DNA of 64,000 nucleotides from Beta vulgaris subsp. vulgaris (taxonomy: Eukaryota; Streptophyta; Magnoliopsida; Caryophyllales; Amaranthaceae). The translations under genes were made by a program, and so were the position numbers. The notes below the pieces were generated by a model. It saw only the letters and a list, made by a program, of their open reading frames with translations. It searched no databases and was not told the origin of the DNA. Shown piece after piece: positions 58,669-64,000 of this stretch; position 1 is the first letter of the stretch; every line of letters begins with the position of its first letter. Where the stretch lies: positions 7,659,056-7,723,055 of the forward strand of contig NC_079205.1 of NCBI RefSeq assembly GCF_026745355.1, in the 5' to 3' direction.

Positions 58669-61600
58669 ATGTCAGCTCAAACCTCACAAAACCTGAAATT
58701 TCGTCCAGTTGCTAACTTTCAACCTTGCCATTGGGGTGATCACTTTCTTAACATCACCCATCCCCATCATCACGAGGTATATTTCAAACCTTTTTACATA
58801 CAACTTTCATTCTTTAGTCATTTATATTACTTCATCTTTTCCATTTTGTTCTTAACACTCTTAAAATCATAAGAAAAACTAAGGAGTATCCTTGGTGAAA
58901 ATGAATTAAGGAATTTTTTGTGGATATGAATTTGACCAATGTACATTTTTGGAGCCTTTTGTTTTATTATATAACAAAATTAAAGGATCGGAATAAAGTT
59001 TTTAACGTCAATTTAGTAGTTCGAAAATAAAGATCTCATTTGGGTGCACCTTTACAACAAAGACAAGAAAATATGTAGTTAATACTATTTTCTTCTCTGA
59101 AAATTGATAATTTAGGCAGTGCAAGTTCAAAAGGAGCAAGAAGTGAAACAACTTAAAGAGGCAGTGGAGAAGAGACTTCTGGAGACTAAGGGCAATCCAC
59201 TTGAGCAATTAACTTTCATTGATGCAATTGAACGTCTTGGGGTAGCATATCACTTCGAAGAGCAGATTGAAGAAGCTTTGAAGCAAGTATATGACAACTT
59301 CCATGACCAATGTGCCGAGGATGATCTTTACCATGTTTCCACTCGATTTCGTATACTTAGACAACATGGTTTCCTTGTGCCTTGTGGTAGGGTTTACTTG
59401 TTTCTTTTTAAAGATCAACAACTTTTTATAATTATATCATCATATAGATTCTAATTACGTCATCATATATATAATATATTGATCATTAAATATTATTAAA
59501 TATATAATATTAAGATATGAAACTTTTTTTTTTTAACTAAAGCATAATTGAAGATATTATTATTGATCAAAGTAGTGCATCGAAAATCGCGAAAATACAA
59601 ATGTTACATATGATTCTAACTGAGGAAGTGTAAATCAAAAATAAATTATGCCTGATTGTCATAAAATAAAATATCATAAAACCGAATTACTTTTTATTTG
59701 AAAGTTGACTTCAACATGTAAATCTGTCTCAAACAAAACTAGTATGGGTTATTATGTTGTTCTTTGGACTATCCTTTTTTGTTTGACCAAAGACGGAGAC
59801 AAAAAAGAAGTCAACAATTGGAATTTTGGCTTTTATGCGAGAATCACATTACAAAGTGGGTATTTTGATTATAAGTTTCACATAAGTTGGTTTCAGATAA
59901 AATTTTTATTTAAGGTGCTCTCTAACAAAATTTTAACAAAAAATCTTGTTTCTCACAAATATATGATTACAACTTTTTACTTTTTTTTTGTTTCTCGATT
60001 CTAAATTCAAAATTATTCATATACTCAATTTTGATCATCGTGTTTCATTACTCATACATCACAAAGTGATTCTCAATATATACTTTTAAAATATGAACTA
60101 CGTATTAATGGTTTTTAAATATATAAAATTAAAGATTAATATTTTATGTATATCGTGGGCCACCAAACATTCTAAAGATAAAGGAGGTCTTGAAAATTAG
60201 TGTTTTGGAGGTATAAAGAGAGTTTTGGATAACTTTTAGAGTTTTTTAGTAGTAAAAACTCTATGGGGGTGTTTGGTAAATAGAGTTTCAAGAGAGATTT
60301 TTGGGGTAAAACTCTCAAAATGAAAAAAAAGCTCCTCTTTGTAGCTTTTTCTTTAGAGAATTATGTGAGAGAATGTGTGAATTACTTTTTTGCTCATAAT
60401 TTATAATAATAACTTATCAGATAATATGTCCGTAAATGTTATTTTATACAAATAAAGGGTAATCAGCTTATAGCAATCACCTAAATTTTACCAAACATAT
60501 GCATGTGAAAAGTAAGTCAAATATGCAGTCAAATCAACTAAATAAAAAGGTAAAACTCAAAAATCTAACCTCTATGTTTGTCAAATAGGGCCAAAACCAA
60601 AACAGCATAGAAAGCATTAACTATTGTGGTCTAACAAACAAATCATAATAAGCGTAATGTGAATAGTTCAAATTCAAAGACGAGGGAACTAATTATTATA
60701 GTGATCGCACAGATGTGTTTAACAAGTTCAAGGATGAAAAAGGAAGCTTTGAGGAGTCCTTGACGAAGGACGTTCCTGGATTGTTAAGCTTGTATGAGGC
60801 TTCGCATGTTCGAATTCATGATGACAAGATCCTGGACGAAGCCCTTGCATTTTGTACTACTCATCTCAATGGTATGGTTGACCAATTAAGCCCTCCACTT
60901 GCGGATCAAGTTGCGCATGCCCTTCACCAGCCTATGCATAAGGGAATGCCGCGAGTAGAGGCTAGGCACTACATCTCCATTTATGAAAAGGATCCCTCAT
61001 GCAACAAGACTTTACTCAAGTTTGCAAAACTAGATTTCAATTTGCTTCAAACCTTACACCAGAAGGAGCTCAAAGATCTAAGAAGGTAATCACTTTCAAA
61101 TTGAAAGTATCTAGTTGCTAGGTATTTGAATGATGAATCCCTCCTTTTATTGTCATAAGGTGTCCGGAATTTTCGAGATCGAAATTTAACTGTTAATTAC
61201 CCTCAATAGATATTGATAAATAAAAGAAATTATAATATTAATTTTTTTATTAATCTAAATTTAGGATTTTAATTTTGTCACGTTATAAAAGATATCTCTA
61301 TTATATAAGGGAAGAGAAGGAGGAGACTAAAAATGGTAAACCCTTTTATATCCTTATTAGTAATAAAATACAGATTCATCATCTTTTACCATTACACCCT
61401 CAATTAAAAAAATATTTACATCATCCTTGATTTATTGATTTTCTAAAAACAGAAGAAAAATATTCAATGAATTTTATGATCAATTTTTCGTATATATTAT
61501 TACTCAATTGACCTTTTGTTTGTTTTCGCACGCATCGCGTGCATACAAGACTAGTTAGTTGTTTAAACCAACTTTTCGAAAGCTTTGTGTACAAAATTTA

Positions 61601-62530
61601 TCATACATCCGGGTGTGTCGTGAGCATGGTCGTACACCCAAGATTATATTTTTGCGAATGCTTTGTGTACAAAATTTATCATACATCCGGGTGTATCGTG
61701 AGCATGGTCGTACACCCAAGATTATATTTTTGCGAATGCTTTGTGTACAAAATTTATCATACATCCGGGTGTATCGTGAGCATGGTCGTACACCCAAGAT
61801 TATATTTTTGCTCATTGCTCATTTGAAATTATCTAAATGAGTAGAATGTACTAAAAAGGAGAGTTCCAAATAAGCAAATGAGCAACTATTAATCTTAGGT
61901 ATACTATGCATATGGTATACCCGAGTGTATAACAGAATAAACTCAACTTTGTGTGTCTTCTACTACCTCTGTTTTTATTTAGTTGCAACAATTTCTACTT
62001 TTAGATTTTTTAATTAGTTGCAACATTTCCCTTTTTAGGAAAGTTTTTGAGATAATTTGACTATATTACCCTTACTTCACCTACTCTCCCCATATAATTA
62101 CAATACTAGTAGTAGGGGCAAGTGGGTCAATTATACTCTCTTTTCTCATTTCTTAAAGTTTGTGCAAAAAGATGAATGTTGCAACTAAATGAAAACTGAG
62201 GTGGTATTTAAAAAGAGAAATATAATCAATTAGAAGATAGCATGATAAGATTCACCGGTAGGAGGGTTAAGAAGGTACATTATACTAAGTATACCTTTAA
62301 AATTTTTATTGAGGCAGGTGGTGGAAAGGACTACATATGAATGCGTCATTCAGTAGAGACAGGTTGACCGAGGCGTATTTTTGGATCGTAGGAGTCTACT
62401 ATGAACCCCAATTTTCTCAGGCTCGAAAATTATTTCGAAAAATCTTCAAGTCAACATCGCTAATGGACGATACATATGATGCATATGGAACTATTGAAGA
62501 ACTTGAAGTCGTCACTGAGATGTTTCAAAG
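58669..62530 (+). CDS. Terpene synthase, TPS-a (sesquiterpene synthase) type, exons 1-4 only
   Basis: Four exons: 58669-58776, 59116-59386, 60713-61085 and 62318-62530, with GT-AG introns and joining phases 0, 1 and 2. Together they give about 321 codons; full TPS-a proteins have about 550. Exon 1: FRPVANFQPCHWGDHFL, the usual N-terminal RPxxxFxPxxWGD region, without a plastid transit peptide or RRx8W, so a cytosolic sesquiterpene synthase is likely. Exon 2: RLLETKGNPLEQLTFIDAIE, LGVAYHFEEQIEEAL, RILRQHGFLVPC. Exon 3: DVFNKFKDEKGSF, LLSLYEASHVRIHDDKILDE, KLDFNLLQTLHQKELKDLRR. Exon 4: RWWKGL, the RDR of FSRDRLTEAYFW, and the metal-binding DDTYD, which holds Mg2+ and farnesyl diphosphate. No stops. 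Exons 5-7 with the NSE/DTE motif are absent, so the gene either continues beyond 64000 or is truncated. The product cannot be predicted. Confidence 0.9.
59387..60712 (+). other. Terpene synthase intron 2
   Basis: GT at 59387 and AG before 60713. About 1.3 kb, AT-rich. A GGGGGTGTTTGGTAAATAG word near 60265 suggests a degenerate Tourist-like element. An ORF at 59705-60004 has no domain. Confidence 0.7.
61295..61554 (+). mobile_element. Short non-autonomous Helitron in terpene synthase intron 3
   Basis: Begins TCTCTATTATATAAGGG after A and ends with the hairpin GCACGC-ATC-GCGTGC, ATACAAGACTAG and T. About 260 bp. Its ends match the minus-strand Helitron at 14683-16605. Confidence 0.85.
61577..61813. 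repeat. 78-bp tandem repeat, three copies, in terpene synthase intron 3
   Basis: Units start near 61577, 61655 and 61733; each contains TTGTGTACAAAATTTATCAT and CATGGTCGTACACCCAAG, with only one or two differences. The unit length is a multiple of 3, so several frames stay open on both strands; these are artefacts. Confidence 0.95.
61963..62204. mobile_element. Stowaway-like MITE in terpene synthase intron 3
   Basis: Begins CTACCTCTGTTTTTATTTAG and ends with a degenerate inverse (AAATGAAAACTGAGGTGG), with TA on both sides. It shares its TTAGTTGCAACA word with the 89-bp element at 9601. Confidence 0.75.
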
Positions 62531-62991
62531 GTTTGGCATGTAATCTATATATTGCTATGTTCGTTTGAAAAGAATTTAATGATGTCATATTGGAGTTCGA
62601 TAGATAATTAAATTTCACAAACATTATTAACTATGAATATGTAGAATCTAAAATTACACATAAAAATGAGAGAATTAAGTATTATTGATTGCTCATTATA
62701 TTTCAATTAATGAAACTACATGAGTTCTTAAAATAGGCTTAGGAATAAACCAACAAATCTGGAATATAGGAACATGATTAGGTCAATGGATGAGACACAC
62801 TCTTATACTACATAACAAGAGTAAACTAACATGTTAGATTATTTCATAAACAACCCACTAACATATTGCTAAAACTTAGGAACTACTCAACTACTCTTAA
62901 CTAAGATATGTTCGTATAATTTTGGGAGCACTTCCAACAGACCCCCTTGCTCCAAAATTTTTAGGAGCCAAAATTGAACATTGCTCACAAT
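62531..62991 (+). other. Start of terpene synthase intron 4
   Basis: GT donor at 62531. No further terpene synthase exon (expected about 139 bp) is seen before the window ends. Confidence 0.6.
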
Positions 62992-63166
62992 TAGGGGTAA
63001 TAATGAGCTTGACAAGTTCACGAACAGTTCGGTTAAATATCGGCTCGTTGTGACTCAGCTCGAAACTTAAACGAACCGAGCTGAGCTAAGCAGAGCTTGG
63101 CCCGAAAAGCTCGTGTACAACTTAATTATTATTTTATAGTAAAAAAAATTTTATATTAAAAAATTT
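62992..63166. mobile_element. hAT-like element fragment
   Basis: Begins TAGGGGTAATAATGAGC, with GAGCT / AGCTC and CGAAC words in inverted arrangement. Its right end is not seen, probably because the LTR-like element interrupts it. Confidence 0.45.
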
Positions 63167-64000
63167 GAAAGGCTTATCGCGTACCTAACAAAAATAACCT
63201 AACTATTCCTCCTAACTAATGTAGTCGGGCAAGTAAGGATCGAATCCCAAGAGACTAACTGATTCAAAGTAGTTAAATTGACTCTAATTAATACTAAGCA
63301 AGTGATCCAAATAAGTGATGATGAACTAATCTAAGTGACTAAAGCAAATGAAATTATCAAGAATGAATCAAAGACTAAAGACATCTAGGTTTAAGTATCC
63401 CCACTAATACGAATTAATGCCACAAACAATCCCTTTTCCCTTAATTAACTATTAGATAACTCATAGGATGGATGCGCCCTAATAGTACTAAGGATTTCTT
63501 TCGATCAATCAATAGCTTCCCTAACAATGCAATCATGCCTATTTTCATGGAGTCATGCAAATTAAGGACTTTAGACATAGCATCCTAACATCCTAATAAA
63601 TTCCCTCAACTACTTTCGTGATGATTTCCTTTATCTTAAATTAGGGTTCTAGATTCGATTAAGACTCAACTTTCGTTGCAAAAATAATCACATTCAATAT
63701 ATACTATTTCTAGTCATATATTGATAATTAAAACCAACCCTAAAATAAATGAATCATAAATCAATCAAAGTTTGGGAATTGGGAATTAAACAAGCATCAA
63801 TTCATGTTAGGGTTCAACCTAACCCTAGAATAGAAAACTACTCACACATGATGATTGAATAAACAAAATAAATATTAAAAGAAAGCATGATTAGCAATAA
63901 TAATAAATAAAATAGAGAAGAGAAAATAATACTTGAATTAATTGATGAAATTGCAAACTTGAATGTCGAAAACAAAGCTTGAGGAAAATAATGGAGAATG
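63167..64000 (-). mobile_element. LTR-like sequence, minus strand, runs off the window
   Basis: On the minus strand it reads TCTTGGGATTCGATCC, then TTACTTGCCCGACTACATT and a short tail with TTTTTGTTAGGTACGCG, resembling the LTR end near 51208-51300. No coding part is within the window. Confidence 0.4.

Noticed and set aside
61577..61813. CRISPR-like direct repeats
   Set aside because: Units are contiguous without unique spacers, and the DNA is plant nuclear.
61539..61840. Three long ORFs on both strands
   Set aside because: The 78-bp repeat unit is a multiple of three, so open frames repeat in several phases; the region is a terpene synthase intron.

Overview
This is plant nuclear DNA, almost certainly from a eudicot. 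It is AT-rich, has long (AT)n and (ATT)n tracts, introns with GT/AG ends, and transposon families typical of angiosperms. The CTGAA-rich Harbinger elements and CACTA elements would suit a Caryophyllales genome, but I cannot confirm the species. There are no bacterial features, no rRNA, no CRISPR and no intact tRNA gene. Most of the window is nested transposable elements, and I recognise one host gene.

Layout. 1-3.2 kb: a direct repeat pair carrying a Mutator-like element with 9-bp target site duplication (TSD), an (AT)n tract and a Stowaway-like element. 4.0-4.8 kb: a LINE ORF1 relic on the minus strand. 5-10.9 kb: PIF/Harbinger-like elements packed with CTGAA pentamers, small Stowaway-like hairpins and a second Mutator-like element. 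11.2-28.2 kb: a large Helitron (Rep-helicase), interrupted by a minus-strand non-autonomous Helitron, a hAT element and a 4.8-kb L1-type LINE. 28.2-47.5 kb: a second, different Helitron, interrupted by a SINE and by CACTA-type non-autonomous elements (two more of these lie to its left), one of them inserted inside another. 47.5-54.8 kb: hAT elements, SINE-like repeats, an LTR-like region with a short-hairpin array, and a fold-back element. 54.8-58.3 kb: an LTR retrotransposon with paired LTRs and a 5-bp TSD that encodes only Gag. 58.7-62.5 kb: four exons of a sesquiterpene-synthase-type gene. 63-64 kb: a hAT fragment and the edge of another LTR-like element, apparently in intron 4 of that gene.

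How the parts relate. Several insertions can be removed on paper using their TSDs (LINE 16 bp; hAT 8 bp; CACTA 3 bp), and the Helitron reading frame closes exactly each time. This gives a relative order: Helitrons first, then CACTA, hAT and LINE insertions, then CACTA inside CACTA. The terpene synthase exons 1-4 are open, with correct splice phases and an intact DDxxD motif. Exons 5-7 are not in the window. The Gag-only retrotransposon ends 367 bp upstream of its start codon, so the proximal promoter is short and bordered by a fairly young insertion.

I found no clearly new biochemical system. The most unusual observations are the four different subterminal repeat words carried by elements with the same CACTA terminus, a possible captured coiled-coil exon inside one of them, the Gag-only retroelement beside the terpene synthase, and the array of short GC hairpins in the LTR-like region.
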